Below are positions 52,664 to 62,857 of a stretch of 64,000 nucleotides of DNA, piece by piece. The DNA is from Teichococcus aerophilus. Lineage in GTDB: Bacteria > Pseudomonadota > Alphaproteobacteria > Acetobacterales > Acetobacteraceae. The position numbers were made by a program, and so were the translations under genes. The notes below the pieces were generated by a model. The model saw only the letters and a program-made list of their open reading frames with translations. It ran no database searches and was not told the DNA's origin. The stretch's first letter is position 1, and each line of letters begins with the position of its first letter. The stretch lies in the NCBI RefSeq assembly GCF_014490485.1, contig NZ_JACTVA010000019.1:24344-88343 (forward strand), given 5' to 3'.

Positions 52664-53581
52664 CTAGCGCCCCAAAATCCATCCTTCCCAGCGCCTGTCC
52701 GGCGCTGCCGTCGCTTCAGGCCGGCGTCCGCTGGCGACGTCGATCATCTTCAGCAGGCCCAGGAAGGCGTCGAAACGGTCCTCGCCGTTCCGGTCCTCGC
52801 CAAAGCCGCCACGCACTGCCAGTCGGGCGGCTTCGCTCAACGACACGCCATTCCGGCCTGACCAGGCGAGAATAGCTTCCGCCTTCTCCTGCCGGTCGCC
52901 GCATCTTCGCTTGCTCTGCCCGGGCCGGAAGGCCGCATCCACCATCCGATAGGCCTCGGCGGGATAAGTCTCCGCAATGACCAGCCCTTTCGGCTCTGAC
53001 AGTTCCGCCAGCGTCCCGTCGAATGGCCAGAGGGCGGCTCCTCGCAGGATCGCTGGCCTGACGATGTCCTGCCATCCGGACAGCGCGGCTTTGCCGACTT
53101 GGTTACCACCAAGGGTCCAGAACAATGCGCACGCCGCATTGCGATACGCCGTCTTACGCTCGCTGATGCGAAACAGATCATCGACGCTCGTAACGCCAAT
53201 CCCGCCTACAATGTCTTTAGGCGACACGCCTTTCCGCGCCACCCGCGGATAGAATGGCCGCCGCACGGAGATCTCGGCCGGCACTTCCGCGACATTGAAG
53301 AAGTGTCCCCAGTCGCCTTCCCCCAAGGATGGCAACGCGTCCCTGAACCCGGCGAAGCCCGTCAGGGCGCCATAGGCCGCAGGCATCCCAATCGGGAAAT
53401 CGAACCCGAGCAGACAACTCCCCTTCCCGACAGCCGCGAAAGCGTCGTCGAGAAAGGACGCGGTGGAGGCAATCTGGAACGGCGCATCCACCGCCCATTC
53501 CGTCCCGTTCCGCCACGCCCGCGCCGCCCAGCGCTTGCGCGGGTCGACGCTCCAATCCGCATGGATCATCAGGTCGAACAT
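52664..53581 (-). CDS. DUF429-like predicted RNase H-fold protein
   Basis: A 305-residue protein. The layout fits the DUF429 group: an N-terminal acidic strand (IHADWSVDPRKRWAARAW), a second acidic strand (LLGFDFPIGMP), AETYPAEAYRMVD, and a C-terminal EDRFDAFLGLLKM with conserved Asp. These residues would form a metal site, suggesting nucleic-acid cleavage, but no member I know of has a proven activity. GGGGGAGG stands before the ATG. Codon use is somewhat less GC-skewed than its neighbours. It is a stand-alone gene between two terminators, so horizontal acquisition is possible. Confidence 0.7.
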   Translation of the reverse strand: MFDLMIHADWSVDPRKRWAARAWRNGTEWAVDAPFQIASTASFLDDAFAAVGKGSCLLGFDFPIGMPAAYGALTGFAGFRDALPSLGEGDWGHFFNVAEVPAEISVRRPFYPRVARKGVSPKDIVGGIGVTSVDDLFRISERKTAYRNAACALFWTLGGNQVGKAALSGWQDIVRPAILRGAALWPFDGTLAELSEPKGLVIAETYPAEAYRMVDAAFRPGQSKRRCGDRQEKAEAILAWSGRNGVSLSEAARLAVRGGFGEDRNGEDRFDAFLGLLKMIDVASGRRPEATAAPDRRWEGWILGR

Positions 53582-53604
53582 GTCGCCTCCCCCAAACGCA
53601 GAAA

Positions 53605-53628
53605 CGCCCCGGGGTCTCCCCCGGGGCG
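53605..53628 (-). terminator. Terminator of glnA
   Basis: CGCCCCGGGG / CCCCGGGGCG with a TCTC loop, 31 bases beyond the glnA stop; a short T-containing stretch (GTTTC) follows on the minus strand. Confidence 0.75.
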
Positions 53629-53659
53629 CTTCCGTCTTGCCTGAACCTCGCGAACGAGA

Positions 53660-55096
53660 TCAGACGGAGTAGTACATCTCGAACTCAACCGGGTGCGGCG
53701 TGTGCTCGAACTTGTACACGTCCTGCCACTTCAGCTCGATGTAGCTCTCGATCTGGTCCTTGCTGAACACGTCGCCGGCCAGCAGGTACTCGTGGTCGGC
53801 GGCCAGGGACTCCAGGGCCTCGCGCAGCGAACCGCACACGGTCGGGATGTCCTTCAGCTCTTCCGGCGGCAGGTCGTACAGATCCTTGTCCATGGCATCG
53901 CCCGGGTGGATCTTGTTCTTGATGCCGTCCAGGCCTGCCATCAGCATGGCGGCGAAGGCCAGGTAGGGGTTCGCGGTCGGGTCGGGGAAGCGGACCTCGA
54001 CGCGCTTGGCCTTCGGGTTCGTCGCATACGGAATGCGGCAGGACGCCGAGCGGTTACGCGCGGAATAAGCCAGCAGCACCGGCGCCTCGAAGCCCGGGAT
54101 CAACCGCTTGTAGGAGTTGGTCGACGGGTTGGTGAAGGCGTTCAGCGACTTGGCGTGCTTGATGATGCCGCCGATGTAGTACAGCGCCTCGTTCGACAGG
54201 TCGGCATAGCCGTTGCCCGCGAACAGCGGCTTGCCGTTCTTCCAGATGGACTGGTGGACGTGCATGCCCGAGCCGTTGTCGCCATAGATCGGCTTCGGCA
54301 TGAAGGTCGCCGTCTTGCCGTAGCTGTGGGCGACATTGTGGATCACATACTTGTAGATCTGCATGTGATCGGCGTGCTGCACCAGCGGGCCGAACTTGGT
54401 GCCCAGCTCGTGCTGCGACTGCGCCACCTCATGGTGGTGCTTCTCGCCGGCCACGCCCATCTCGATCATGGTCGAGAGCATCTCGGCGCGCAGGTCGACT
54501 TCGCTGTCCACCGGGGCGACGGGGAAGTAGCCGCCCTTGACGCCCGGGCGGTGGCCCATGTTGCCTTCCGGATAATCCTTCAGGCTGGAACCGGGGCCCT
54601 CGATGCTGTCGAGCTGGTAGATGCCGTAATTGCCGCCGGTGCCGAACTTCACGTTGTCGAAGATGAAGAACTCAGCTTCGGCGCCGAACAGCGCGGCATC
54701 GCCGACGCCGGTGGAAGCCACGTAGGCCTCGGCCTTCTTGGCGGTCGAGCGCGGGTCGCGCGAATAGGCCTGGCCGGTGGACGGCTCGATGATGTCGCAG
54801 ATCAGGATCAGCTGCGGCTTGGCCGAGAACGGATCCATCGTGGCGGTCGTCGCGTCCGGCATGAGGATCATGTCGGACTCGTTGATCGCCTTCCACCCGC
54901 CGATGGAGGAGCCGTCGAACATGATACCGTCCGTGAACATCTCCTCCTCCATGGTGGAGACGTGCTGGGCGGTGTGCTGCCACTTGCCCTTCGGGTCCGT
55001 GAACCGGAAGTCCACGTACTCGACGCTGTTCTCCTTGATCATTTCCATGACCTTGGAGACAGCGCTGGGCGCTGCGGCTGCGGGCTTCTTCGCCAT
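53660..55096 (-). CDS. glnA: Glutamine synthetase type I
   Basis: A 478-residue dodecameric enzyme that makes glutamine from glutamate, ammonia and ATP. Signatures: [76 protein letters not shown] and [22 protein letters not shown]. The adenylylation tyrosine is in [11 protein letters not shown], so activity should be modulated by GlnE. The first residues ([15 protein letters not shown]) are an Ala-rich extension of the usual start. It follows glnB by 144 bases on the same strand, the standard glnBA order. Confidence 0.97.
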   Translation of the reverse strand: MAKKPAAAAPSAVSKVMEMIKENSVEYVDFRFTDPKGKWQHTAQHVSTMEEEMFTDGIMFDGSSIGGWKAINESDMILMPDATTATMDPFSAKPQLILICDIIEPSTGQAYSRDPRSTAKKAEAYVASTGVGDAALFGAEAEFFIFDNVKFGTGGNYGIYQLDSIEGPGSSLKDYPEGNMGHRPGVKGGYFPVAPVDSEVDLRAEMLSTMIEMGVAGEKHHHEVAQSQHELGTKFGPLVQHADHMQIYKYVIHNVAHSYGKTATFMPKPIYGDNGSGMHVHQSIWKNGKPLFAGNGYADLSNEALYYIGGIIKHAKSLNAFTNPSTNSYKRLIPGFEAPVLLAYSARNRSASCRIPYATNPKAKRVEVRFPDPTANPYLAFAAMLMAGLDGIKNKIHPGDAMDKDLYDLPPEELKDIPTVCGSLREALESLAADHEYLLAGDVFSKDQIESYIELKWQDVYKFEHTPHPVEFEMYYSV

Positions 55097-55240
55097 CGTG
55101 TGTGGTCCTGTTCCCTAACGACACTCAAACTTTGCGCGCGGCGCTGAAAGCATCCCGCAACGCGCCGGCCCACCGCGCCCGAACGGCACAGGCAGGCCCG
55201 TCTCCCTCAGCTCCCCGCGCCAGGGCGCGGGCAGTGAAAC

Positions 55241-55916
<676 letters not shown>

Positions 55917-57104
55917 ATGAAGCCGATGAACAACCTGCTCTCCTCCACGGGGACCACCGTGTTCACCGTCATGTCCGCCCTCGCGGTCCAGCATGGCGCC
56001 ATCAACCTGGGTCAGGGCTTCCCGGACTACGAGGGCCCGCAGGACGTCATCCGCGCCGCGGCCGACGCGCTGATGGACACGCGCAACCAGTACCCGCCGC
56101 TCGCCGGGGTGCCGGAACTGCGCCAGGCCGTGGCCGACGCCAACCGCCGCTTCTACGGGCTGGAGATCGACCCCGCCGCCGAGGTCATCGTCACCTCCGG
56201 CGCCACGGAGGCATTGATCGCCAGCCTGATGGCCGTGGTGAACCCCGGCGACGAGGTCGTGGTGTTCGAGCCGTTCTACGACACCTACCTGCCCATGGTG
56301 CGCCTGCTCGGCGCCGTGCCGAAGCTGGTGCGCCTGACCCCGCCGAAATGGGAACTGCCGCGCGCCGAGCTGGCCGCCGCCTTCAGCGACCGCACAAAGG
56401 CCGTGCTGCTGAACTCGCCCATGAACCCCGCCGGCAAGGTCTTCACCAGCGCCGAGCTGGCCTATATCGCCGAGCTGGTGCAGCGCCACGACGCCTACGC
56501 CATCTGCGACGAGGTGTATGAGCACCTGACCTTCGACGGCTGGAAGCACATCCCGCTGATGACGCTGCCCGGCATGCGGGAACGCTGCATGCGCATCGGC
56601 TCGGCCGGCAAGACCTTCAGCCTCACCGGCTGGAAGGTCGGCTACATCACCGCCGACCGTTCGCTGACGCCCAACATCGCCAAGGCGCACCAGAACCTCA
56701 CCTTCACCACCGCGCCCAACCTGCAGCGCGCCGTGGCGCTCGGCCTCGGCAAGGACGACGCCTATTTCGCCGGCCTCTCGGCCGAATTGCAGGCGAAGCG
56801 GGACCGGCTGGCCAAGGGCCTGGCCGAGCTCGGCTTCGGCGTGCTGCCCACCCAGGGCAGCTACTTCATCACCACCGACTTCTCGCCCCTGGGCTTCCAT
56901 GGCGACGACGTCGCCTTCTGCCGCCACCTGACCGAGACGGCGAAGGTCACCGCCATCCCCGTCTCCGCCTTCTACGACGGTACGGACGCGCCGAAGCACT
57001 ATGCCCGCTTCGCCTTCTGCAAGAACGACGCGGTGCTGGACGAAGCCCTCGCCCGCCTCACCGCCTGGAAGGCCAACCGCGCCCCGGCGGCCCTGGCCGG
57101 CTGA
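55917..57104 (+). CDS. Class I/II PLP aminotransferase (KAT/methionine aminotransferase-like)
   Basis: A 395-residue fold-type I aminotransferase. INLGQGFPDYEGPQDVIRAA and NQYPPLAGVPELRQAVA are typical of the kynurenine/glutamine transaminase and YbdL group. NSPMNPAGKVFT and CDEVYEHLTFDG carry PLP contacts, and the Schiff-base lysine is K232 in SAGKTFSLTGWKVGY. This group often accepts methionine, aromatic amino acids or succinyl-diaminopimelate. It is divergent from glnBA and followed by a strong hairpin, so it is a single-gene unit. Confidence 0.92.
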   Translation: MKPMNNLLSSTGTTVFTVMSALAVQHGAINLGQGFPDYEGPQDVIRAAADALMDTRNQYPPLAGVPELRQAVADANRRFYGLEIDPAAEVIVTSGATEALIASLMAVVNPGDEVVVFEPFYDTYLPMVRLLGAVPKLVRLTPPKWELPRAELAAAFSDRTKAVLLNSPMNPAGKVFTSAELAYIAELVQRHDAYAICDEVYEHLTFDGWKHIPLMTLPGMRERCMRIGSAGKTFSLTGWKVGYITADRSLTPNIAKAHQNLTFTTAPNLQRAVALGLGKDDAYFAGLSAELQAKRDRLAKGLAELGFGVLPTQGSYFITTDFSPLGFHGDDVAFCRHLTETAKVTAIPVSAFYDGTDAPKHYARFAFCKNDAVLDEALARLTAWKANRAPAALAG

Positions 57105-57442
57105 ACCGGCTTTCCCCGGCGGGCCCAGCCCGCCGGGGGATCGGTCACGCCCCCACCAATCTTCCTGCTGCCGCCGTGCCTGTCGCCGAATATCGGCCCG
57201 CTGCCGCCCCCCCCTCGCGCGATTCGCGCCGGCCCGGCCTCCAGCCCAAAATTCCTGATTCCGCCGTGGATTCCCCATTCCGACTGCCGCGCTCTCGCAT
57301 TTGTTGAGGTGCGATGCGGGGTTTTCACCGCCTTATCGTGCTACACGCTGGAAATCGGCGGTCGGTATTGCTATTGCGGGTGCCACGAGAGATCCGCGCC
57401 CTCGCAAAAAGCGCGCCCATCATAACGAAAGTCGCACACATC
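57105..57442. other. Intergenic region between aminotransferase and HU-like gene
   Basis: 338 bases. It starts with a terminator (CCCCGGCGGGC / GCCCGCCGGGG, CCA loop, 57114-57138). The rest, from about 57290, is less GC-rich and probably contains the HU promoter and leader. No open frame with a ribosome-binding site was found. Confidence 0.6.
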
Positions 57443-57712
57443 ATGTCGAAAGCCTTCCTCGCCCAGATCATCCAGGACTCCATTGGCTGCACCGGCGTCG
57501 CCGCCAACCAGGCCGCGACGGATCTGGTCGCATCCATTGTCAAGGAAATGAAGAAGAGCGGCGGCTTCACCCTGCCGTCCTTCGGCACCTTCACCGTGCG
57601 CAAGACGAAGGCCCGCAAGGGCATGAACCCGCGGACGGGTGAGCCGGTGAAGATCAAGGCCGGCAAGACGGTCCGCTTCAAGGCCTCGCCGAACCTGAAG
57701 AAGGCGGTCTGA
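57443..57712 (+). CDS. HU/IHF-family DNA-binding protein
   Basis: An 89-residue nucleoid-associated protein. MSKAFLAQIIQDSIGCTGVAANQAATDLVASIVKEMKKSGGFTLPSFGTFTV forms the helical dimer and saddle. The DNA-binding arm region (RKTKARKGMNPRTGEPVKIKAGKTVRFKASPNLKKAV) has the invariant NPRTG with the intercalating Pro. The start with MSKA is taken; an upstream extension lacks family similarity. Monocistronic, ends in a canonical terminator. Confidence 0.95.
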   Translation: MSKAFLAQIIQDSIGCTGVAANQAATDLVASIVKEMKKSGGFTLPSFGTFTVRKTKARKGMNPRTGEPVKIKAGKTVRFKASPNLKKAV

Positions 57713-57833
57713 TCCACGGATCGGCTGCCCCCGGCCGCGCCCAGAGGGCTTGAGGCGCGAGCCTCAACGCCCGGCGCGCTGCCAGGCAGAGATGCAGGCC
57801 TGCTGCGGCGGCGGAATCCGGTGCGGCAGGCGA

Positions 57834-57865
57834 AAAAAGGGCGGCCCTTCCAGGCCGCCCTTTTT
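57834..57865. terminator. Bidirectional rho-independent terminator, HU-like / RraA-like genes
   Basis: AAAAAGGGCGGCC and GGCCGCCCTTTTT, a 13-bp stem with T runs on both strands, between convergent genes. It ends just 3 bases from the RraA-like stop. Confidence 0.93.
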
Positions 57866-57867
57866 GC

Positions 57868-58569
57868 TTACTTCTTCTTGCTGGCCTCGTAGCGGGCCTT
57901 GTTCTCGGCATTCGGCGGATACAGGCCGGGCAGCGAGGCACCCGCCTCCACTTCGCCCATGATCCAGTTTTCCTGCCGCTCCTGCTCCTCCGCCAGCTCG
58001 GCCACCTCGGCCAGCAGCGCCTGCGGGATCAGCACGGCGCCATCCTGGTCCACCACCACGGTGTCACCCGGGAACACCGCGACGCCACCGCAGCCGATCG
58101 GCTGGTCCCACGCCACGAAGGTCAGCCCGGCCACGGAGGGCGGCGCGGCGGCGCCGCTGCACCACACCGGCAGCCCGGTGCCCAGCACGCCCGCCAGGTC
58201 CCGCACCACGCCGTCGGTCACCAGCGCGGCCACGCCACGCTTGCTCATCCGCGCGCACAGGATGTCGCCGAAGATGCCGGCATCGGTCACGCCCATGGCG
58301 TCCACCACGGCAATGCAGCCCTCCGGCATCGCCTCGATCGCCGCGCGGGTGGAAATCGGGTTGGACCAGGATGCCGGCGTGGCCAGATCCTCCCGCGCGG
58401 GCACGAAGCGCAGTGTGAACGCCTCGCCCACGATGCGCGGCTGGCCTTCCTTCAACGGACGCGTCCCGCGCATCCACACGTTGCGGAGGCCCTTCTTCAG
58501 CAACACCGTGGTCAGCGTGGCGGTGGAAATGCCTTCCAGCGTCGCCTTGATCTTGGGGTCCAGTGCCAT
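57868..58569 (-). CDS. RraA-like / HMG aldolase family protein
   Basis: A 233-residue protein of the RraA fold. GDILCARMSKRGVAALVTDGVVRDLAG carries the G-D ... R-D pattern that binds a divalent metal and oxo-acid in 4-hydroxy-4-methyl-2-oxoglutarate/oxaloacetate aldolases of this superfamily. GEAFTLRFVPAREDL and DTVVVDQDGAVLIPQALLAEV are further conserved parts. True RNase-E inhibitors of the family are shorter (about 160). An aldolase or decarboxylase role is therefore more likely. The C-terminus ends in a basic EASKKK. Confidence 0.85.
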   Translation of the reverse strand: MALDPKIKATLEGISTATLTTVLLKKGLRNVWMRGTRPLKEGQPRIVGEAFTLRFVPAREDLATPASWSNPISTRAAIEAMPEGCIAVVDAMGVTDAGIFGDILCARMSKRGVAALVTDGVVRDLAGVLGTGLPVWCSGAAAPPSVAGLTFVAWDQPIGCGGVAVFPGDTVVVDQDGAVLIPQALLAEVAELAEEQERQENWIMGEVEAGASLPGLYPPNAENKARYEASKKK

Positions 58570-58584
58570 CCGTCTTCCTCTCCT

Positions 58585-58638
58585 AGAGCGTGATGGCCTC
58601 CGGTGGAATCACCGGAAAGCCGAATCACGCGACCAAAC
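58585..58638. repeat. Palindromic repeat element, copy 1
   Basis: Outer arms GCGTGAT / ATCACGC enclose an inner TCCGGTG-GAAT-CACCGGA stem. The unit reads AGAGCGTGAT, stem-loop, GAATCACGCGACCAAACA. It shares its frame with copy 2 about 100 bases on, but the inner stem differs in sequence. Confidence 0.65.
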
Positions 58639-58685
58639 AAAGATGAAGAGCGTGGTGCGTAAACGAAGGTAAACGCATCAAGCTC

Positions 58686-58740
58686 AGAGCGCGATCGTTG
58701 AAGTTTGCTTCAACACACAACGTGAATCGCGCGATCAAAC
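58686..58740. repeat. Palindromic repeat element, copy 2
   Basis: Outer arms GCGCGAT / ATCGCGC enclose an inner GTTGAAG-TTTG-CTTCAAC stem; the unit reads AGAGCGCGAT, stem-loop, GAATCGCGCGATCAAACA. Between the copies lies a GTAAACG direct repeat (58659-58665 and 58669-58675). The pair looks like an alphaproteobacterial intergenic REP-type family. Confidence 0.65.
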
Positions 58741-58801
58741 AGCAGGTTGGAACAGGCCCGCCGCAACTGCCTGCGGCGCACACGCTCCAGGCCAGCCGCA
58801 T

Positions 58802-61800
58802 TCAGGCAGCATGTTCCACCACCGCTTCGGCCGGCGCCTCACGCAACCGGCGCAGCAGGGCCTGAATGGGGTGGTCCGTCCGCACCCCATCGAAACGCTT
58901 CACCTGGGACCGGCAGGAATAACCGCTGACCACCAGCCGGTCGCCATGCTGCGCCACCGTCTGCCGCCAGCCCAGATCGTAGATTCGCTCGGACATCTCG
59001 CGGTGCTCCGCCTCGTGCCCGAAGGTGCCGGCCATGCCGCAGCAGCCGGATGGCAATACCCGCAAGGGCGCACCCAGCCGCGCGAACACCGCCTGCCAGT
59101 CCTTCAAACTGGCGGTGGCATTGGTCCGCTCCGTGCAATGCGGCAGCAACAGCAGCGGCTGCCCATCCGGCAGCGGCGGCATCAGCGCCAGCCGCTGCGC
59201 CAGCCATTCCTGCGGCAGCAACACCTTCGGCGCATCCGCTCCCAGCGCCCCGGCATACTCACCGCGATACACCAGCGTCATCGATGGATCGAGCCCGACC
59301 AGCTCCACCCCCGTCGCCGCTAGCGCGCGCAGCATGTCCGCATTCGCCGCCGCCTGCCGGCCGAAGCGGCCCAGGAAGCCATGCACGTGCAGCGGCTTGC
59401 CGTTCGGCCGGAATGGCGCCAGCCACGGCGTGAAGCCCATCGCCTTCAGCGCGTCCAGCAGGTCCAGCACCAGCTGCGTTTCGAAATAGCTGGTGAAGGC
59501 ATCCTGCACGATCACCACATGCCGGTCCCGCTCCGTGGCCGGCACGGCGCGCAAATCCACCGGCGTTGCGCGGTACACGCCGCGCCGCTCCGCCTCGGCC
59601 ATCAGGTCGATGCCGCTGAAGGCCGGCGCATCCACCAGCCCCGCCTTCGCGGCCAGCCGCCTGCCAAGGCCGCTGCCCATCACCGCATTGGCCAGGCCGG
59701 CGAACCGGGCGCCCAGCGGCAACATCGTCTCCAACTGCCCGACCAGATGGTCCTTCAGCGGCCGGCGGTAGCGCGTGTGGTACAGCTCCAGGAACTTGGC
59801 CCGGAAGCTCGGCACATCCACCTTGATCGGGCACTGGCCGGAGCAGGACTTGCAGGCCAGGCAGCCATCCATGGCTTCCTTCACCTCGTGGGAGAAATCC
59901 TCCTCCCCGCCACGGCTGTTCACCAGCCGGGTGAAGGCGCCGGACCAGCCGGACGAAGCCCGCGCCCGACGCGCCTCCGCCATTGGGTCCACCCCGGCAT
60001 CGGAGAGCCGCCGCAGCCATTCCCGGAACAGCGACGCCCGGCCCTTCGGCGAATGCCGCCGGTCCCCCGTCGCCTTGAAGGACGGGCACATGGCGTCATG
60101 GGGGTCGTAGTTGAAGCAGGCGCCATTGCCGTTGCAATGCAGCGCCTCGTCATAGGCCGCGCGCGTCACCGCCGGGATGGTCCGGTCCAGCTGCCCGCGC
60201 ATCGGCACCTTGTCGATCGCCAGCAGCGCCACGCCATCCGGCGCCGCGATCTTGCCCGGGTTCAACTGGTTGCGCGGGTCGAACGCCGCCTTGATCGCCT
60301 GCAGCGATTCATACAGCGGCCCGAACACCTCCGGCACGTACTCGGACCGCACGCCCTTGCCATGCTCGCCCCACAGCAAGCCATTATACTTGCGCGTCAG
60401 CGCAAACACCTCGTCCGAGATCTCGCGGATGCGCTGCTCCGCGCCCTCCGCCTTCATGTCGATCGCCGGCCGCACATGCAGCACCCCGGCATCGACATGG
60501 CCGAACATGCCATAGGCCAGCCCGCGCCGGTCCAGCGCCGCGCGGAACTCGGCGATGTAGTCGGCCAGGTTCTCCGGCGGCACCGCCGTGTCCTCGACGA
60601 AGGGAATTGGTCGCGCATCGCCCTTCATGTTGCCTAGCAGCCCCACGGCCTTCTTGCGCATTCCCTGGATGCGCTCGCCCGCCGCATCCCACGCCACCGT
60701 ATGGCCTCGGCGCCCCACCGTGCGCCCCTCGGCCGCCAGCCGCGCCTCCACCACGTCCAGCTTGGCCTGCACCTCTTCGATGCTGTCGCCAACGAACTCG
60801 ATCAGGTTGATGCCGGCCGCGACGCCCTCGGCATCGTCGGGGAAGAACTCGCTGACGCCCTCCCAGCTGATATCGCCGCGCGCCAGCCCCAGCACCTTGG
60901 AATCCACGGTCTCGACCGAGGCCGCGCCCAGCACCATGATCCGTTGCGCATCGCGCAACGCGGCATCGAAGGTGTCGTAACGCAGGTTGATCAGCGCCGC
61001 GTGTTTCGGGATCGGCAGCACCCGCAACCGCACCTCGGCGATCATCGCCAACGTGCCTTCGGACCCGCACAGCAGCGAATTCAGGTTGAACCGCCCCTCC
61101 TCGTCCCGGATATGCGCCAGGTCGTACCCGGTCAGGCACCGGTTCAGCGGCGGGAACCGCTCCTCGATCAGCGCCCGGCGCTCGCGGAAGATGCCGTCCG
61201 CCACGCGGTGGATGGCGCCCACCATGTCCTGCCGCCGCGCCGCCTCCGCCAGTGCCGCGTCGCCCATCGGTTCGGACCGCCACAGCGTGCCGTCCAGCAG
61301 CACCACGTCCAGCCCCAGCACGTGGTCCCGCGTCTTGCCATACAGGCAGGACCCCTGCCCGCACGCATCGGTGGAGACCATGCCGCCCACCGTGGCCCGG
61401 TTGCTGGTGGAGCACTCGGGCGCGAAGAACAGCCCATGCGGCTTGATCGCCGCATTCAGCGCATCCTTCACCAGCCCCGGCTGCGCCCGCACCCAGCCCT
61501 CGGCGACATTCACCTCCAGCAGCCGGTTCATGTGGCGGGAGACATCGACGACGATGCCATCCGTCAGCGACTGCCCGTTGGTCCCCGTCCCGCCCCCGCG
61601 TGGCGCGAACGTCACCCCCGCGAAGCGCGGATCGGCCGAGACGCGGGCGATGCGCTGCAGATCCTCCGCATCGCGCGGGTACACCACCGCCTGCGGCTGC
61701 CGCTGGTAAATGGAGTTATCCGTCGCCATCATCAGCCGGCCGGAGAAGCCGGCGTCCATATCGCCGGAGAACCCCCGCAGCCGCAGCTCATCGAGGAAAC

Positions 61801-61849
61801 CATGGGTCAGCGGGGCCGGCGCGGGCAGGTCGCCAAGGCGAGGGATCAT
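58802..61849 (-). CDS. FAD-binding / Fe-S D-2-hydroxyacid dehydrogenase-like protein (YdiJ type)
   Basis: 1015 residues, three parts. The FAD-linked oxidase domain (about 45-560) has FAPRGGGTGTNGQSLTDGIVVDVSRHMNRLLEVN and TVGGMVSTDACGQGSCLYGKTRDHVLGLDVVL. The 4Fe-4S part has CLACKSCSGQCPIKVDVPSFRAKFLELYH. The CCG-type C-terminal domain (about 770-1000) has LLPHCTERTN and LPSGCCGMAGTFG. This is the YdiJ layout; characterised members oxidise D-2-hydroxyglutarate or similar 2-hydroxy acids, passing electrons to quinone. It sits close to an enoyl-CoA hydratase gene on the same strand (31-base gap). Confidence 0.93.
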   Translation of the reverse strand: MIPRLGDLPAPAPLTHGFLDELRLRGFSGDMDAGFSGRLMMATDNSIYQRQPQAVVYPRDAEDLQRIARVSADPRFAGVTFAPRGGGTGTNGQSLTDGIVVDVSRHMNRLLEVNVAEGWVRAQPGLVKDALNAAIKPHGLFFAPECSTSNRATVGGMVSTDACGQGSCLYGKTRDHVLGLDVVLLDGTLWRSEPMGDAALAEAARRQDMVGAIHRVADGIFRERRALIEERFPPLNRCLTGYDLAHIRDEEGRFNLNSLLCGSEGTLAMIAEVRLRVLPIPKHAALINLRYDTFDAALRDAQRIMVLGAASVETVDSKVLGLARGDISWEGVSEFFPDDAEGVAAGINLIEFVGDSIEEVQAKLDVVEARLAAEGRTVGRRGHTVAWDAAGERIQGMRKKAVGLLGNMKGDARPIPFVEDTAVPPENLADYIAEFRAALDRRGLAYGMFGHVDAGVLHVRPAIDMKAEGAEQRIREISDEVFALTRKYNGLLWGEHGKGVRSEYVPEVFGPLYESLQAIKAAFDPRNQLNPGKIAAPDGVALLAIDKVPMRGQLDRTIPAVTRAAYDEALHCNGNGACFNYDPHDAMCPSFKATGDRRHSPKGRASLFREWLRRLSDAGVDPMAEARRARASSGWSGAFTRLVNSRGGEEDFSHEVKEAMDGCLACKSCSGQCPIKVDVPSFRAKFLELYHTRYRRPLKDHLVGQLETMLPLGARFAGLANAVMGSGLGRRLAAKAGLVDAPAFSGIDLMAEAERRGVYRATPVDLRAVPATERDRHVVIVQDAFTSYFETQLVLDLLDALKAMGFTPWLAPFRPNGKPLHVHGFLGRFGRQAAANADMLRALAATGVELVGLDPSMTLVYRGEYAGALGADAPKVLLPQEWLAQRLALMPPLPDGQPLLLLPHCTERTNATASLKDWQAVFARLGAPLRVLPSGCCGMAGTFGHEAEHREMSERIYDLGWRQTVAQHGDRLVVSGYSCRSQVKRFDGVRTDHPIQALLRRLREAPAEAVVEHAA

Positions 61850-61880
61850 GCTGGGCAGTCTTTCTCGGGGGTGGCGGGCG

Positions 61881-62669
61881 TTACTCGCCCTTCCACTCCG
61901 GCTTGCGCTTGTTCAGGAAGGCATCCATGCCCTCGCGGAAATCCTGGCTCATATAGCACATCAGGATCAGGTCCCGGCCTTCCTCGGAGCTGATCTGCGG
62001 CCGCAGCCGGGCCACCGCCTCCTTGGTGGCGCGCAGCGTCAGCGGCGCATTGGCCGCCACCGTCCGGGCCAGTTCCAGCGCCCGCTCCGGCAACGCCGCC
62101 ACATCCTCCACCACCTCGTGCAGCAGCCCGATCCGGTGCGCTTCCTCGGCCTCGATCAGCCGGGCGGTGAAGATCATCTCCTTCACCCGGGACGGCCCGA
62201 TCAACGCGATGAGGCGGGAAAACGCCCCCATCGACAGGATATTCCCCAACGTCCGCGCGATCGGGAAGCCGAACTTCGCGTTCGAGGCGCCGATCCGCAG
62301 GTCGCACGAGGCCGCGATGGCCCCGCCCCCACCCGTGCAGGCCCCCGCGATGGCGGCGATGATCGGCTTCGGGCAGGCCTCCAGCCGCGCCACGATCCGC
62401 CCGATCCGCTCCTCGTACTGGATGGCGTCCTCGGGCGTCTTGAAGGCGCGGAACTGATTGATGTCGGTGCCGGAGGCGAAGGCCTTCTCCCCCGTCCCGG
62501 TCAGGATCACGGCGCGGACCGACTTGTCCTCCGCCACCTCGTCGCAGAACGCGCCCAGGCGCTCATACATGCTGAAGGTGAAGGCGTTGCGCGCCTGTGG
62601 CCGGTTGAAGGTCACCCGGCGGATGCCGCCGTCCAGGGTCTCGAACAGAATGTCGTCCTGGCCGTCCAT
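61881..62669 (-). CDS. Enoyl-CoA hydratase/isomerase family protein
   Basis: A 262-residue crotonase-fold protein. NRPQARNAFTFSMYERL, KAFASGTDINQFRAF and the oxyanion-hole segment IAAIAGACTGGGGAIAASCDLRIGASNAKFGFPIARTLGN are typical. The first catalytic Glu position of classical hydratases is occupied by Gly-Ala here, so isomerase, lyase or thioesterase-like chemistry is possible. The GGAGGAG motif abuts the first ATG (62675) with no spacing but is 6 bases from the second, so the second is used. It probably shares an operon with the downstream dehydrogenase. Confidence 0.9.
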   Translation of the reverse strand: MDGQDDILFETLDGGIRRVTFNRPQARNAFTFSMYERLGAFCDEVAEDKSVRAVILTGTGEKAFASGTDINQFRAFKTPEDAIQYEERIGRIVARLEACPKPIIAAIAGACTGGGGAIAASCDLRIGASNAKFGFPIARTLGNILSMGAFSRLIALIGPSRVKEMIFTARLIEAEEAHRIGLLHEVVEDVAALPERALELARTVAANAPLTLRATKEAVARLRPQISSEEGRDLILMCYMSQDFREGMDAFLNKRKPEWKGE

Positions 62670-62857
62670 CGGCATCTCCTCCCCGTTAAATCGGTTGTCC
62701 TTTTGCTATAGGATTGCCATCCGCCCATGTAAATCGCCCCCAGCCCACCTGCCGGCGGCGTCACAATCATCGAAACTTCATCAACGACCCCTGCCCTTCG
62801 CGCCCCCTGCCCGCTAGTGGAAGCCCGTCAATTCTGACAGGCTGGGAAATCGACCGC

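Noticed and set aside
53693..55147. A 484-codon open frame opposite glnA
   Set aside because: Composition is typical of antisense frames (Val/Leu/Arg/His-rich, low complexity), and glnA on the minus strand is complete and conserved.
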